Origin: an uncultured Bacteroidota bacterium | Lineage (GTDB): Bacteria > Bacteroidota > Bacteroidia > B-17B0 > Aurantibacillaceae | Length of the DNA stretch: 64,000 nt | Reading direction: 5' to 3' | Assembly: GCA_903893815.1 (NCBI GenBank) | Contig: CAITNS010000018.1 | Span: 62,001 to 126,000 of the forward strand | Shown: one piece after another, positions 16,385 through 26,061 of the stretch | Layout of the letters: each line of letters starts with the position of its first letter | Position numbering within the stretch: position 1 is the stretch's first letter | Translations under genes and position numbers: made by a program | The notes under the pieces: generated by a model | The model's database searches: none | What the model was told of the DNA's origin: nothing | Seen by the model: only the letters and a program-made list of their open reading frames with translations

Positions 16385-17536
16385 ATGTTAGGCTATGTAT
16401 TAAAAAGAATTCTTTGGTTTGTTCCTACTCTTTTTGCAGTAACAATCATTGGATTTATATTACTAGCTAATGCTCCAGGCGATCCTGTAAATTTATTAAG
16501 TAACGGCGCTAAAGCTAGTGGTAATATAGAGGAACAAAAAACATTTTGGCGCAAGAAATTAGGTTTAGATTTACCATTATTTTATTTTTCGATTACCACT
16601 TTATCTGAGCCCGATACCTTATATAAAGTTTATGATGAACAACAACTCAAAATAATCAAAAAAGACCTTAAAGAAAATGGTGGCTACAAAAACTATATCC
16701 CAAAAATAATTTGGTATGGTTATCATAACCAATACCATCAATGGTTGTTTGGTGGAGCTAATTCAAAAGGTATTATTCGTGGCGATTTTGGAATTTCCTA
16801 TATCAAAAAAGAACCTGTCATATCAATCATAAAAGATAAACTCATTTGGTCGGTATTTTTTTCGGTTGTTTCTATTATCTTAGCTTACATGATAAGTATT
16901 CCCATTGGCATTAAATTGGCAGAAAAGCCTAATAGTAAGTCAAGTAAAATCACACAAGTTACTTTGTTTTTATTATACTCTATGCCATCTTTTTTTGTAG
17001 GTATTTTGTTATTGATGCTGTTTGCTAATCCTGATGTGATTTCTATCTTTCCACCTTCGGGCATTAAACCAATTGAAGGATACGCAGACGGTGCTTCAAT
17101 CTTTTCAAAATTTATAGATTCTTTCCCATATATGATTTTACCAATGATTTGTTATACCTATTCTTCGCTGGCATTTATATCAAAATTAACTGCGACTTCT
17201 ATCAATGAACAATTAAGTTTAGATTATATTAAAACTGCCAGAGCAAAGGGCTTAAGCGAAAACAACATCATATGGAAACACGCTCTTAAAAATAGTGCCT
17301 TGCCTTTAATTACTGTTTTTTCTGCTGTATTTCCTGGCATTATTGGCGGCTCGGTGATTATCGAAAGTATTTTTACAATTCCAGGAATGGGATTAGAAAC
17401 CGTAAAAGCCATCATTTCAAAAGATTATCCAATTGTTATTGCAGTTATTACATTATCATCTGTACTCACCATTTTTAGTTATTTGTTAGCCGATATATTA
17501 TACGCTTGGGTTGATCCGAGGATAAGAAATAAGTAA
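16385..17536 (+). CDS. Peptide ABC transporter permease, OppB/DppB type
   Basis: This 383-residue inner-membrane permease has an N-terminal MLGYVLKRILWFVPTLFAVTII helix, then a large polar insert (about residues 50-135), then five hydrophobic segments. The EAA loop YIKTARAKGLSENNIIWKHALKN is the site that contacts the ABC ATPase. C-terminal IESIFTIPGMGLETVKAI and WVDPRIR are typical of OppB. The polar insert after helix 1 makes the protein longer than the usual ~310 residues. It partners the permease at 17632-18912. Confidence 0.9.
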   Translation: MLGYVLKRILWFVPTLFAVTIIGFILLANAPGDPVNLLSNGAKASGNIEEQKTFWRKKLGLDLPLFYFSITTLSEPDTLYKVYDEQQLKIIKKDLKENGGYKNYIPKIIWYGYHNQYHQWLFGGANSKGIIRGDFGISYIKKEPVISIIKDKLIWSVFFSVVSIILAYMISIPIGIKLAEKPNSKSSKITQVTLFLLYSMPSFFVGILLLMLFANPDVISIFPPSGIKPIEGYADGASIFSKFIDSFPYMILPMICYTYSSLAFISKLTATSINEQLSLDYIKTARAKGLSENNIIWKHALKNSALPLITVFSAVFPGIIGGSVIIESIFTIPGMGLETVKAIISKDYPIVIAVITLSSVLTIFSYLLADILYAWVDPRIRNK

Positions 17537-17556
17537 TGAAATTAGGTGCAAACTAA

Positions 17557-17586
17557 ATTTTAAATGTTCAATGTTCAGTTTAAAAT
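17557..17586. repeat. Short palindromic intergenic repeat (GTTCAAT words)
   Basis: ATTTTAAA (17557-17564) and TTTAAAAT (17579-17586) flank two overlapping copies of ATGTTCA. It lies in the 95-bp spacer between the two permease genes and is one of several word-type palindromes in the window. Confidence 0.45.
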
Positions 17587-17631
17587 AGTGAAAAATGAAA
17601 ATTGAAAAGGTAAAATTAAACATGTGTAAAA

Positions 17632-18912
17632 TTGAATTTTAAAGAAACATATCACTCCTACAAAACACTGCTCTCAAAAAACCGAGCATTGAAACTTTGT
17701 GTGCGTGTATTTTTAATATTTGTATGCGTAGCATTACTAGCACCCTTTTTATCAAACGATAAACCCTTAATTTGCAAATACAAAGGGCAATGGTTGTTTC
17801 CTGCTTTTTCATTTAAAAATCAACATATTATTTCTGAAAACGACATCATTAATTATAATATGGGTAATGACTGGAAAACTTTAAATACAGATTTCAGTGT
17901 ATTTGCACCTTGCGCCTACTCTCCAAACACGATTGACGCAGCTAATGCTCCACGAAAAAGTCCGTTTGATGCACAAGAATTTGTTTCAAAAAATAACACA
18001 ACAACTTCAATTCCATACAAATTCAGACATTGGTTAGGTACGACGCAAAATGGAAACGATGTTTTGTCTGGTATTATTCATGGTACAAAAATATCCTTAA
18101 GCGTTGGCATTTTTTCGATGCTCATTGCCTCCATCATTGGCATTATTTTAGGCGCCTGCGCAGGTTATTTTGAAAATAATAGCATCAAAATTGGGTATGT
18201 TCAATTGCTATTTTTATTAATAGGAATTTTCATTTCTTATTTTTATTGTGTGGTTGTGCGAGGTAGTAATTTAGCAGCAGCTTTTACAATTAGCAATGCT
18301 TTAGACATTTTACGAGTCTTTCTTTTATTGTACTTATCTTACATTGTTATTAAATGTCTATTGAAGATTGGAAATAAAATTGATGTCACATTAAAAACAG
18401 ATAACATATTAAATTTCCCTTTAGATGCAATCGTTTCGAGAATCATTGAAATATTAAATTCTATTCCTTCGTTATTACTCATCATCGCATTATCAGCCAT
18501 CACTAAACCATCTTACACTTTATTAATTTCAATTATTGGTTTTTTAAGTTGGACAACCATTGCTCGCTTAACTCGTGCCGAATATTTAAAAACTAAACAG
18601 TTAGATTATATCACATCTAGTAAAGCTATTGGCATGAGTGATTTTGCTATAATGAGAAAACATATTTTACCAAATGTGTTTCCCATCATTTTAGTACAAA
18701 TCATTTTTGGAATGGCTGGTGCGGTTTTAATAGAAGCATCTTTATCGTTTATTGGCGTTGGCATACCAAGTAACACTGTAAGTTGGGGAAGTTTATTAAA
18801 CGAAGCGAGAGATCATTTTTCAGCATGGTGGTTGGTAGTTTTTCCGGGATTATGCGTGTTTACTTTGATTTTTATTTATAATCGAATTGCAACGGAAATC
18901 ATGGGAAAATAG
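17632..18912 (+). CDS. Peptide ABC transporter permease, OppC/DppC type
   Basis: This 426-residue protein uses a TTG start at 17632; the nearest ATGs upstream are out of frame or followed by stops. The order is an N-terminal helix (about 25-43), a long extracytoplasmic segment with FRHWLGTTQNGNDVLSGIIHGT (the OppC hallmark), transmembrane helices, and the EAA loop YITSSKAIGMSDFAIMRKHILPN near residue 325. Two extra hydrophobic segments (about 190-210 and 225-245) enlarge it relative to typical ~300-residue OppC proteins. It pairs with the OppB-type protein; an ATPase must be supplied from elsewhere. Confidence 0.88.
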   Translation: MNFKETYHSYKTLLSKNRALKLCVRVFLIFVCVALLAPFLSNDKPLICKYKGQWLFPAFSFKNQHIISENDIINYNMGNDWKTLNTDFSVFAPCAYSPNTIDAANAPRKSPFDAQEFVSKNNTTTSIPYKFRHWLGTTQNGNDVLSGIIHGTKISLSVGIFSMLIASIIGIILGACAGYFENNSIKIGYVQLLFLLIGIFISYFYCVVVRGSNLAAAFTISNALDILRVFLLLYLSYIVIKCLLKIGNKIDVTLKTDNILNFPLDAIVSRIIEILNSIPSLLLIIALSAITKPSYTLLISIIGFLSWTTIARLTRAEYLKTKQLDYITSSKAIGMSDFAIMRKHILPNVFPIILVQIIFGMAGAVLIEASLSFIGVGIPSNTVSWGSLLNEARDHFSAWWLVVFPGLCVFTLIFIYNRIATEIMGK

Positions 18913-19033
18913 AACGCAGATACCGCAGATCTGTTATGATTTTAAATGATTTTTTTTATGTGTTAGTAGATCAAAATATAGATTAAATATTTATTATATG
19001 TGCAAATCTGCTAAATCAGTGTCATCAACGTTC
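18912..19033. repeat. Inverted intergenic repeat (AACGCAGAT words)
   Basis: The left arm begins GAACGCAGATACCGCAGAT. The right arm, read on the minus strand, begins GAACGTTGATGACACTGATT. The arms are imperfect inverted copies around an A+T-rich centre and fill the spacer between the convergent OppC-type and T9SS genes. The element type resembles dispersed GAACGC-x-GAT phrases familiar from other Bacteroidota intergenic regions. Confidence 0.5.
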
Positions 19034-19045
19034 CATTTATAAAAA

Positions 19046-21274
19046 CTACTGCACCACAACCTTTTTAGTAACAGCATTAAATTGCTTTGAATCTTTACTT
19101 TGTAATTGAATAAAGTAAACACCCTTGCTAAATTGAGAGACATCTATATCAATTAGTTTATTAAACGTATTTCTTTCAAAAACAACTTTACCTATAACAT
19201 CATAGCATCTAATAGCTAATTCTTGATAGCTGTTATCTTTAATAGCAATCGTAATTTTATCAGATGCAGGATTAGGAAATACCGTTACATTTTCTTCAGT
19301 AAATAACTCCTTCACTCCCACTTGATTGACATTAGTTGAATTAAAAAAAGCTAAACCGCCTGCATAATTCCCCACAAACAGATCACGTAAGCCATCATTG
19401 GTAATATCTTCAAAAAAAGGTGCGCAACGAGGTCCTTCGTTTACATGAAATAAGGCGGTATCAACTTCGTTAAAGGTTCCAGTTAAATTTCCATCAATGT
19501 TATCGTACAAATAAACATTACCAATTTCGCTACCAACTAATAATTTTGTTACACCCGCATCGCTATACATAAATGGCATACTGTAGCCAGTCGTCCAACC
19601 ATATTGTTTAACATCTACTCCACCAAAAAAACCTGTTACTAAACTAAAAGTTGGACTACTTGCTGAACCAACATTTTTATAATAGGTTAATTTACCATTT
19701 GTAGAACCCAACAATAAATCCAATGTTCCGTTTTTATCTACATCAAACAATTGTGGATACACAAAATTACTCCCCAATATATTTTGATAATTGGCCACAT
19801 AGTTTCCAAAAACGGCGGAATTACCTGCTCCAGCAGTATTTTCAAAAAAATGAACTTTACCATTAGTAGCACCAACAATTAAATCTTTATCTCCATCACC
19901 ATCTAAATCACCAAAAGTAGGTGCCATCGAAAATATATTATAGCTTGATAAAAATTGATAATCTCTTGTGATTAAAGAAAAGGAAGGCGATGTGTTTGTT
20001 CCAATATTTCTATAATACGCTAGCTTAGATTTATTAGTATTGACGGTGTAATAACCTAAGTTTCCAACTATCAAATCCTTTTTACCATCCGCGTCCGCAT
20101 CAAACAAAACTGGGTAGGCGCCTTCTCCCAATTCAATCATATCTTCTTGTAAAAAATTCTTTTTTTGAAATACAAAATTTACTGTTGGTGTAATGGATGC
20201 ATTTTTATAATACCATACACTTTGATAATTTTCTGCACCTGAAATTGCATTTGGACTACCAATTAAATCCTTGAATCCGTCATTATCCACATCTAAATTA
20301 TAGGTACATGGAAATGAATTTAATTTAATAATACTTGTACTGGCTTTGTTAGGATAATTAGGATATAAAACAGTGGTATCGCCAATATGTGCATTTGAAA
20401 TACTTCCTGTATTTTCGGCATAAAACACATTACTGCAAGATATGTCTCCCATAATAATTTCTTTATCACCGTCTCCATCCCTGTCAAAACACATTAAACA
20501 AGAACCAGAGTGTAATACTTTATCCACGTTATTTTCAATACTATTTTCATATAGTTTCATAAATGGGCAAATATTCATATCAACTTGACAACCACTTTCT
20601 TTAAAATCTCCCCAACATTCATCTATCATATCAAACACTAAACTATCTGGTGTTCCGTACAACTCTTGACTCATATTTTTATGATATTCAGCTTTAACCC
20701 CAATAACCGAAAAAGTCAAAATATCTAAATCCCCGTCATTATCTAAATCAGAAATTCCTGGTATCCCAACCGAACTCACGGGGATATTACTTAAACTAGG
20801 CGCACCAAAGGGGTTGTAATCACTTCTTAGCAAGGATTTTACTAAAGTAAACACTAAAGTTTGCCCAACGGTATTATTCTTAAAAACCTTTACTCCACCT
20901 GGTGTGTAGGTAAAAAGATCAGATTTACCATCAAAATCATAATCAAAAAAAAGTGCCCAATCTGAAACCTCTGGAAATTGTTCTTGGTGAGTAAAATCAT
21001 GTTTATATTTAGATTCACCAACAGCTCCAACATTTAAATAAGCTCTAAATCGTCCTCCTGAACCTCCTATTTTATCATAAGCTACAATATCGTTTACTCC
21101 ATCTCCGTTTAGATCAATGTTAGTAAAAGAACTAAAATTAATCCCTCCAGCCCAAGGCATAAATATGCGGTTGTTTGATTCAAAAACAGGGATAGTATCT
21201 CTATAAACATTAGTTTGAGCCCAAGTCAGTTTCAGAGTCACTAAAAGAAAGAGTAAAATTTTAACACGGCTCAT
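19046..21274 (-). CDS. Secreted FG-GAP/VCBS repeat protein with T9SS sorting domain
   Basis: This 742-residue protein has a Sec signal peptide (MSRVKILLFLLVTLKLTWA, cleavage before Q). It then has many FG-GAP/VCBS-type repeats recognisable as DxDxDGxxDI/L calcium-loop motifs (for example DLNGDGVNDIVAYD, DLDNDGDLDILTF, DLDGDGDKDLIVG). The C-terminal ~75 residues form a type A T9SS sorting domain (VFPNPASDKITI to GVYFIQLQS). The repeats probably form a beta-propeller; export across the outer membrane would use the type IX system, which is not encoded in the window. Ligand unknown. Confidence 0.9.
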   Translation of the reverse strand: MSRVKILLFLLVTLKLTWAQTNVYRDTIPVFESNNRIFMPWAGGINFSSFTNIDLNGDGVNDIVAYDKIGGSGGRFRAYLNVGAVGESKYKHDFTHQEQFPEVSDWALFFDYDFDGKSDLFTYTPGGVKVFKNNTVGQTLVFTLVKSLLRSDYNPFGAPSLSNIPVSSVGIPGISDLDNDGDLDILTFSVIGVKAEYHKNMSQELYGTPDSLVFDMIDECWGDFKESGCQVDMNICPFMKLYENSIENNVDKVLHSGSCLMCFDRDGDGDKEIIMGDISCSNVFYAENTGSISNAHIGDTTVLYPNYPNKASTSIIKLNSFPCTYNLDVDNDGFKDLIGSPNAISGAENYQSVWYYKNASITPTVNFVFQKKNFLQEDMIELGEGAYPVLFDADADGKKDLIVGNLGYYTVNTNKSKLAYYRNIGTNTSPSFSLITRDYQFLSSYNIFSMAPTFGDLDGDGDKDLIVGATNGKVHFFENTAGAGNSAVFGNYVANYQNILGSNFVYPQLFDVDKNGTLDLLLGSTNGKLTYYKNVGSASSPTFSLVTGFFGGVDVKQYGWTTGYSMPFMYSDAGVTKLLVGSEIGNVYLYDNIDGNLTGTFNEVDTALFHVNEGPRCAPFFEDITNDGLRDLFVGNYAGGLAFFNSTNVNQVGVKELFTEENVTVFPNPASDKITIAIKDNSYQELAIRCYDVIGKVVFERNTFNKLIDIDVSQFSKGVYFIQLQSKDSKQFNAVTKKVVVQ

Positions 21275-21281
21275 ACATTAG

Positions 21282-21289
21282 CAAAAATA
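21282..21289 (-). promoter_or_regulatory. Candidate -7 box of the T9SS FG-GAP gene
   Basis: The minus strand reads TATTTTTG (exact TAnnTTTG), ending 7 nt before the start codon. No TTG lies at -33. It is divergent from the SecDF promoter. Confidence 0.45.
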
Positions 21290-21343
21290 CGAATTAAACT
21301 TTAAATTAATTGCTAACTACTTAATTTTCAGCATTAAATTAAT

Positions 21344-21374
21344 TTGCTTTATATATACCATAAACTTATATTTG
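21344..21374 (+). promoter_or_regulatory. Promoter of secDF
   Basis: TTG (21344-21346), 20 bp spacer, then TATATTTG (21367-21374), an exact TAnnTTTG match. It lies 33 bp upstream of the SecDF start. Confidence 0.65.
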
Positions 21375-21407
21375 CACCCTTAATTTTATTCGATTTAAAT
21401 CAATTTT

Positions 21408-24400
21408 ATGCAAAACAAAGGTGCCATCAAAATTTTCGCTATACTTTTAGCGCTTGCCTGTATTTTTTACTTATCCTTTACATGGGTAACTCGTGGGGTA
21501 GAAACTGAAGCAAAAGAATATGCTGAAAGCATTTCTAGTTCAGCTGGAGTTCAAGCTAATGCTAAAAAATATGCTAACGGAGACGCTACAAAAGAACTAT
21601 TCTATGTAGATTCTTTAAAAGAGAAGTTAGCTGATAAGTATTTAGATTCTTTGAAAACTCAACCAGTTTACGATTTAATTATTGCTAGCTACACATACGA
21701 AGAGTGTAAAAAGCGTGAAATCAACTTAGGTTTAGATTTACGTGGTGGTATGAACGTAACATTAGAAATTTCGGTTGCTGATATCGTTAAAAACTTATCT
21801 AACTTAAATCCTGATGCAGCTTTCATTAAGTCTATTAAAGATGCTCAAGACAATATGGGTGTTGGTAACAACGATGATTTCTTAACTTTATTTGCTAAAA
21901 AATATAAAGCAAACTCACCTTCAGGGCAATTAGCTCCTTTATTTCAAACGATTGAATTAAAAGGTAAAGTTGCTTATAACGCTACTAATGAAGAAGTAAT
22001 TACATTTTTACGTACAAAGGTTGACGAGTCAATCTCTAACTCCGAAAAAACATTCCGTTCTCGTATCGACCGTTTTGGGGTTGCTCAACCAAATATCCAA
22101 AAATTAGGAAACAGCGGACGTATCTTAGTTGAATTACCGGGCGTAAAAGACAAAGAGCGTGTTCGTGAATTATTACAAGGTACTGCAAACTTAGAGTTTT
22201 GGGAAACTTATGATAATGCCGAATTAGGAAACTTATTAATTGGAGCTAACGATAAATTATCAAAAGCATTATATCCAAATTTTAACACTAAAAATGATAC
22301 AGCGTCAAAATCAACTGATACAACTAATGTAGCTAAACCAGCAGTTGCTAATGCGGATACAGCAGCTGGAAAAATTGACACATCGGCTGTTTCATCTGTT
22401 ACTACAAATTCAGCGGTTCCAACTTCTTTAGATTCATTTAACATGCGTTTCCCATTAATTTATGTGGGTAATGTACCTTGTCCTTTAAAAGCAAACGTAT
22501 CTTTCAATCAACAAACACAACAACCTGAGCAATTTTTACCAGGTCCAGTAATTGCTCGTGCTTATAGCAAAGAAGATACAGCAAAAGCGAATGCTTTATT
22601 AAAACACCCAGCATTAAAATCATACCTACCTAATAAATTGAAATTTATGTGGGGTTCTAAACCAGAAGAAGTGAAAAACGAAGCTGGTGAAGTAGTTGGT
22701 GCTTATTACGAATTATATGCTATTAAAATCACAGACAGAAGTGGTAAAGCTGCGATGTATGGTGATATTATTACAGATGCTCGTAAAGATTTTGATGCAC
22801 AAAGCGGTGGTCACCCATACATTAGTATGCAAATGACTGGTGAAGCAGCTATTAAATGGGCTAAATTAACAAAAGACAATTCTCCACAAGGAGACAAAAA
22901 AGGTCGTTCAATTGCTGTAGTGATGGATAATATGGTTTATTCGGCTCCAACAGTTAATGGCGAAATTAAAGGTGGTAACTCTCAAATTACAGGAAACTTT
23001 ACAGTAGAAGAAGCTGAAACATTAGCAGCAGTATTAAGTGCTGGTAAATTACCTGCTCCTGCTCGTATTGTTGAAGAAAGCGTTGTTGGTCCTACTTTAG
23101 GTCAAGAAGCAATTGATTCAGGTTTAATGTCAACATTAATTGCCTTATTAGTAATCTTAGTATTCATGTACATGTACTATAATAAAGCAGGTATGGTTGC
23201 CAACGTTGCGTTGATTGCCAACATGTTCTTTATTATGGGTATTCTCGCCTCCATGAATGCGGTATTAACATTACCTGGTATTGCTGGTATCGTGCTCACC
23301 ATTGGATTAGCGGTGGATGCCAACATCCTTATCTTTGAGCGTATTCGTGAAGAATTAGCATTAGGTAAATCTTCTGCTCAAGCTATCAAAGAAGGTTTCA
23401 AACACGCTATGAGTTCTATTATTGACTCTAATGTGACTTTAGCGATTTTAGCGATTATCTTAATGGTATTTGGTTCAGGACCAGTTCAAGGTTTTGCAAC
23501 TACTTTATTAATTGGTATTGGAGCATCTTTATTCTCTGCTATATTAATTACTCGTGTTATTTTTGACTGGATGTTATCTCGCAAAATGGAAATTCCATTT
23601 GATAACTCTGCTACTCGTAATTCTTTCAAAAATGTAGCTTTCAACTTTGTTGGACGCAGAAAAGTATACTATGCTATTTCTACTGTAATTATTGTTTTAG
23701 GTACTGTGATGTATTTTGCTCATGGCGGATTAAAATTAGGTGTTGATTTTAAAGGTGGTCGTACCTACCAAGTTCGTTTTGATAAAGAAATGAATACGGA
23801 AGAAGTGAAACAATCATTAAAAGACGCTTTCAAAGACGCATCGTTAGAAGTAAAAACAGTTGGTGGAAACAACCAAATGAAAATCACTACTTCTTACCGT
23901 GTAACAGATAATTCTCCAACGGTTGATACAGAAGTTGAAAAAGCATTAAACGATGGTTTAAATACATTACAAGCTAAACACGAATTAGTAAGTCAACAAA
24001 AAGTAGGTCCTACAATTGCAACAGATATTTTATATGGAGCTTACGCTGCTATTTTATTCTCTTGTTTAGTGATGTTTATTTACATCGTGGTTCGATTCAA
24101 AAAATGGCAATATGGTTTAGGTGCTGTAGTGGCATTATTCCATGACGTGTTAGTAGTATTATCATTCTATACAATTTTAGATGGAATCGTTCCTTTCTCT
24201 TTAGAAATTGGACAAGATTTTATTGCTGCTATCTTAACGGTTATGGGTTACACGATGACAGAAACAGTTGTTGTATTTGACCGTATCCGTGAGCGTTTAG
24301 CTGAAAATGAAAAAGCTGACTCTACAACTGAAGAGCGTAACTCATTAATTAATTACGCGTTAAACAGTACATTAAGTCGTACCATTTTAACATCGTTAAC

Positions 24401-24551
24401 TGTATTCTTCGTATTATTAGTGATCTTCATCTTCGGTGGTGAGAGTATCCGTGGTTTCATCTTCGCATTATTAATTGGTCGTATCATTGGTACATATTCT
24501 TCATTATGTATCTCAACACCAATTGTTGTTGATTTTGATAAAAGAAAATAA
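21408..24551 (+). CDS. secDF: Protein translocase SecDF fusion
   Basis: This 1047-residue fusion of SecD and SecF assists SecYEG-dependent export using the proton-motive force. The SecD half (about 1-735) has LGLDLRGGMNVTLE near residue 108, SRIDRFGVAQPNIQKLG near 220, and the transmembrane block with GIAGIVLTIGLAVDANILIFERIREE. The SecF half (about 740-1047) has LGVDFKGGRTYQVRF, KVGPTIATDILYGA and MGYTMTETVVVFDRIRE. A low-complexity Ala/Thr/Ser/Asp-rich insert lies near residues 295-345 in the SecD periplasmic part. It is a single-gene unit with its own promoter and terminator. Confidence 0.97.
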   Translation: MQNKGAIKIFAILLALACIFYLSFTWVTRGVETEAKEYAESISSSAGVQANAKKYANGDATKELFYVDSLKEKLADKYLDSLKTQPVYDLIIASYTYEECKKREINLGLDLRGGMNVTLEISVADIVKNLSNLNPDAAFIKSIKDAQDNMGVGNNDDFLTLFAKKYKANSPSGQLAPLFQTIELKGKVAYNATNEEVITFLRTKVDESISNSEKTFRSRIDRFGVAQPNIQKLGNSGRILVELPGVKDKERVRELLQGTANLEFWETYDNAELGNLLIGANDKLSKALYPNFNTKNDTASKSTDTTNVAKPAVANADTAAGKIDTSAVSSVTTNSAVPTSLDSFNMRFPLIYVGNVPCPLKANVSFNQQTQQPEQFLPGPVIARAYSKEDTAKANALLKHPALKSYLPNKLKFMWGSKPEEVKNEAGEVVGAYYELYAIKITDRSGKAAMYGDIITDARKDFDAQSGGHPYISMQMTGEAAIKWAKLTKDNSPQGDKKGRSIAVVMDNMVYSAPTVNGEIKGGNSQITGNFTVEEAETLAAVLSAGKLPAPARIVEESVVGPTLGQEAIDSGLMSTLIALLVILVFMYMYYNKAGMVANVALIANMFFIMGILASMNAVLTLPGIAGIVLTIGLAVDANILIFERIREELALGKSSAQAIKEGFKHAMSSIIDSNVTLAILAIILMVFGSGPVQGFATTLLIGIGASLFSAILITRVIFDWMLSRKMEIPFDNSATRNSFKNVAFNFVGRRKVYYAISTVIIVLGTVMYFAHGGLKLGVDFKGGRTYQVRFDKEMNTEEVKQSLKDAFKDASLEVKTVGGNNQMKITTSYRVTDNSPTVDTEVEKALNDGLNTLQAKHELVSQQKVGPTIATDILYGAYAAILFSCLVMFIYIVVRFKKWQYGLGAVVALFHDVLVVLSFYTILDGIVPFSLEIGQDFIAAILTVMGYTMTETVVVFDRIRERLAENEKADSTTEERNSLINYALNSTLSRTILTSLTVFFVLLVIFIFGGESIRGFIFALLIGRIIGTYSSLCISTPIVVDFDKRK

Positions 24552-24565
24552 TAAATAATTCATTA

Positions 24566-24597
24566 AAAACGCCTCAAAGAAATTTGGGGCGTTTTTG
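24566..24597 (+). terminator. Intrinsic terminator after secDF
   Basis: The stem AAAAACGCCTCAAA / TTTGGGGCGTTTTT (one G-T wobble) with loop GAAA ends in a T-run, 15 bp after the stop codon. Confidence 0.8.
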
Positions 24598-24649
24598 TTT
24601 TATAAAACTAAATTAATTAACAGTCCACCTAAAATCAGTATTTCATTCG

Positions 24650-24657
24650 TACCTTTA
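24650..24657 (+). promoter_or_regulatory. Candidate -7 box of recF
   Basis: TACCTTTA (one mismatch to TAnnTTTG) ends 7 nt before the recF start codon. No clear -33 TTG is present. Confidence 0.35.
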
Positions 24658-24664
24658 AGGTGCT

Positions 24665-25771
24665 ATGATTTTAGAGAAATTATCACTTATCAATTTTAAA
24701 AATTACGACGAAGCTCAACTAGAGTTTTGCTCGAAATTTAATTGCTTTGTAGGTAATAATGGCATGGGTAAAACCAATTTATTAGATGCCATACATTACG
24801 TGTCTTTCTGTAAAAGTTTTTTTAATGCTATTGATAGTCAAAATATCAAACACGATTTACCATTTTTTGTTATTCAAGCTTGGATTAATAAAAATGGAGA
24901 TACGCACGAAATTTATTGTGGTGTAAAACGTGGTGCAAAAAAACAATTTAAACAGAATAAAAAAGAATACGAGCGCTTATCTGAACATATTGGATTATAT
25001 CCTTTGGTTATGATTTCTCCTTCTGATATTGAATTGATTTGGGATGGTAGTGAAGTGCGTCGCAAATTTATGGATAGTATAATTTCTCAGTACGATAAAG
25101 TGTATTTAGAGAAACTAATTGCTTACAATCATGTTTTACAGCAACGCAATGCTTTATTAAAACAGTTTTACGAAAGCAGAACTTTTGATAATATGAGCTT
25201 GGAGATTTGGGATGATCAACTCATTATTCATGGCGAAGAAATTATTAAAATTCGCACTCATTTCTTACAAGAGTTTATTCCATTGTTCACTAAAAACTAC
25301 CAGTTTATTAGTGGAAGTAATGAAAACGTTAGTTTAGAATATGAATCTTCTATTAAAGATTTATCCTACAAAACTGTATTAACGGCAAGTTTAGCAAGAG
25401 ATAGAGCGGTTCATCATACAACCGTTGGTCCACACCGAGATGATTTGGATTTTAAATTAATGGGCAATAGCCTAAAGAAATTTGCTTCTCAAGGTCAACA
25501 AAAATCTTACTTGTTAGCTTTAAAATTAGCACAGTTTGAATTTATTAAAGAGAAAAAACACACGAAGCCTTTATTGTTGTTGGATGACATCTATGACAAA
25601 TTGGATGAAACACGTTTTAAGAAACTAATTGAGCTAGTAAGTGGAGATGAGTTTGGGCAAGTTTTTATAACCGATACACACCCAGGAAGAATACAAGAAT
25701 TATTTGAGCAAAATAATTCGGAACATCTTATTTATGAAGTAAACAACGGCATCATTAATAAACATGGCTAA
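24665..25771 (+). CDS. recF: DNA replication and repair protein RecF
   Basis: This 368-residue SMC-like ABC ATPase opens MILEKLSLINFKNYDEAQLEF with Walker A GNNGMGKT at 30-37. The YPLVMISPSDIELI motif, the signature FASQGQQKSYLLALKLAQ, Walker B LLLLDDIYDKLD and the D-loop-adjacent VFITDTHPGR all match RecF. It loads RecA at single-strand gaps together with RecO and RecR. It overlaps the DciA-like gene by 8 bp (ATGGCTAA). Confidence 0.96.
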   Translation: MILEKLSLINFKNYDEAQLEFCSKFNCFVGNNGMGKTNLLDAIHYVSFCKSFFNAIDSQNIKHDLPFFVIQAWINKNGDTHEIYCGVKRGAKKQFKQNKKEYERLSEHIGLYPLVMISPSDIELIWDGSEVRRKFMDSIISQYDKVYLEKLIAYNHVLQQRNALLKQFYESRTFDNMSLEIWDDQLIIHGEEIIKIRTHFLQEFIPLFTKNYQFISGSNENVSLEYESSIKDLSYKTVLTASLARDRAVHHTTVGPHRDDLDFKLMGNSLKKFASQGQQKSYLLALKLAQFEFIKEKKHTKPLLLLDDIYDKLDETRFKKLIELVSGDEFGQVFITDTHPGRIQELFEQNNSEHLIYEVNNGIINKHG

Positions 25772-26057
25772 AAATAATAACCTCATAAAACTAGGTGATG
25801 CTATTTCTCAAATTTTCAAAGAAGAAAAATTGGATGAGAAATACAGCATCTTTGCAATTAGAAATGGCTGGGAAGGTATTGTTGGAAAAACAGTTGCAAA
25901 ACATACCACTCAAATAAACTATGCGCAAGGTATTTTGTTTGTTTCAATAGATTCACCTATCATCCGAAATGAAACGGCATATGCAAAAGAAGCAATTATT
26001 GAGAAAGTAAATAAATTTGTAGGGAAAAGATTGATAAAGGAGTTAGTTTTAAAATAA
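25764..26057 (+). CDS. DUF721/DciA-like protein
   Basis: This 97-residue protein of the DUF721 family shows the core ISQIFKEEKLDEKYSIFAIRNGWEGIVGKTVAKHTTQINYAQGILFVSIDSPIIRNE. Some members (DciA) load or recruit the replicative helicase DnaB in bacteria lacking DnaC. The gene overlaps recF by 8 bp, the common Bacteroidota arrangement, and is probably co-translated. A helicase-operator role here is inferred from the family. Confidence 0.85.
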   Translation: MAKNNNLIKLGDAISQIFKEEKLDEKYSIFAIRNGWEGIVGKTVAKHTTQINYAQGILFVSIDSPIIRNETAYAKEAIIEKVNKFVGKRLIKELVLK

Positions 26058-26061
26058 ATAA

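Noticed and set aside
22208-22444. Minus-strand frame inside secDF
   Set aside because: Antisense to the low-complexity insert of SecDF, which keeps the opposite strand open by chance.
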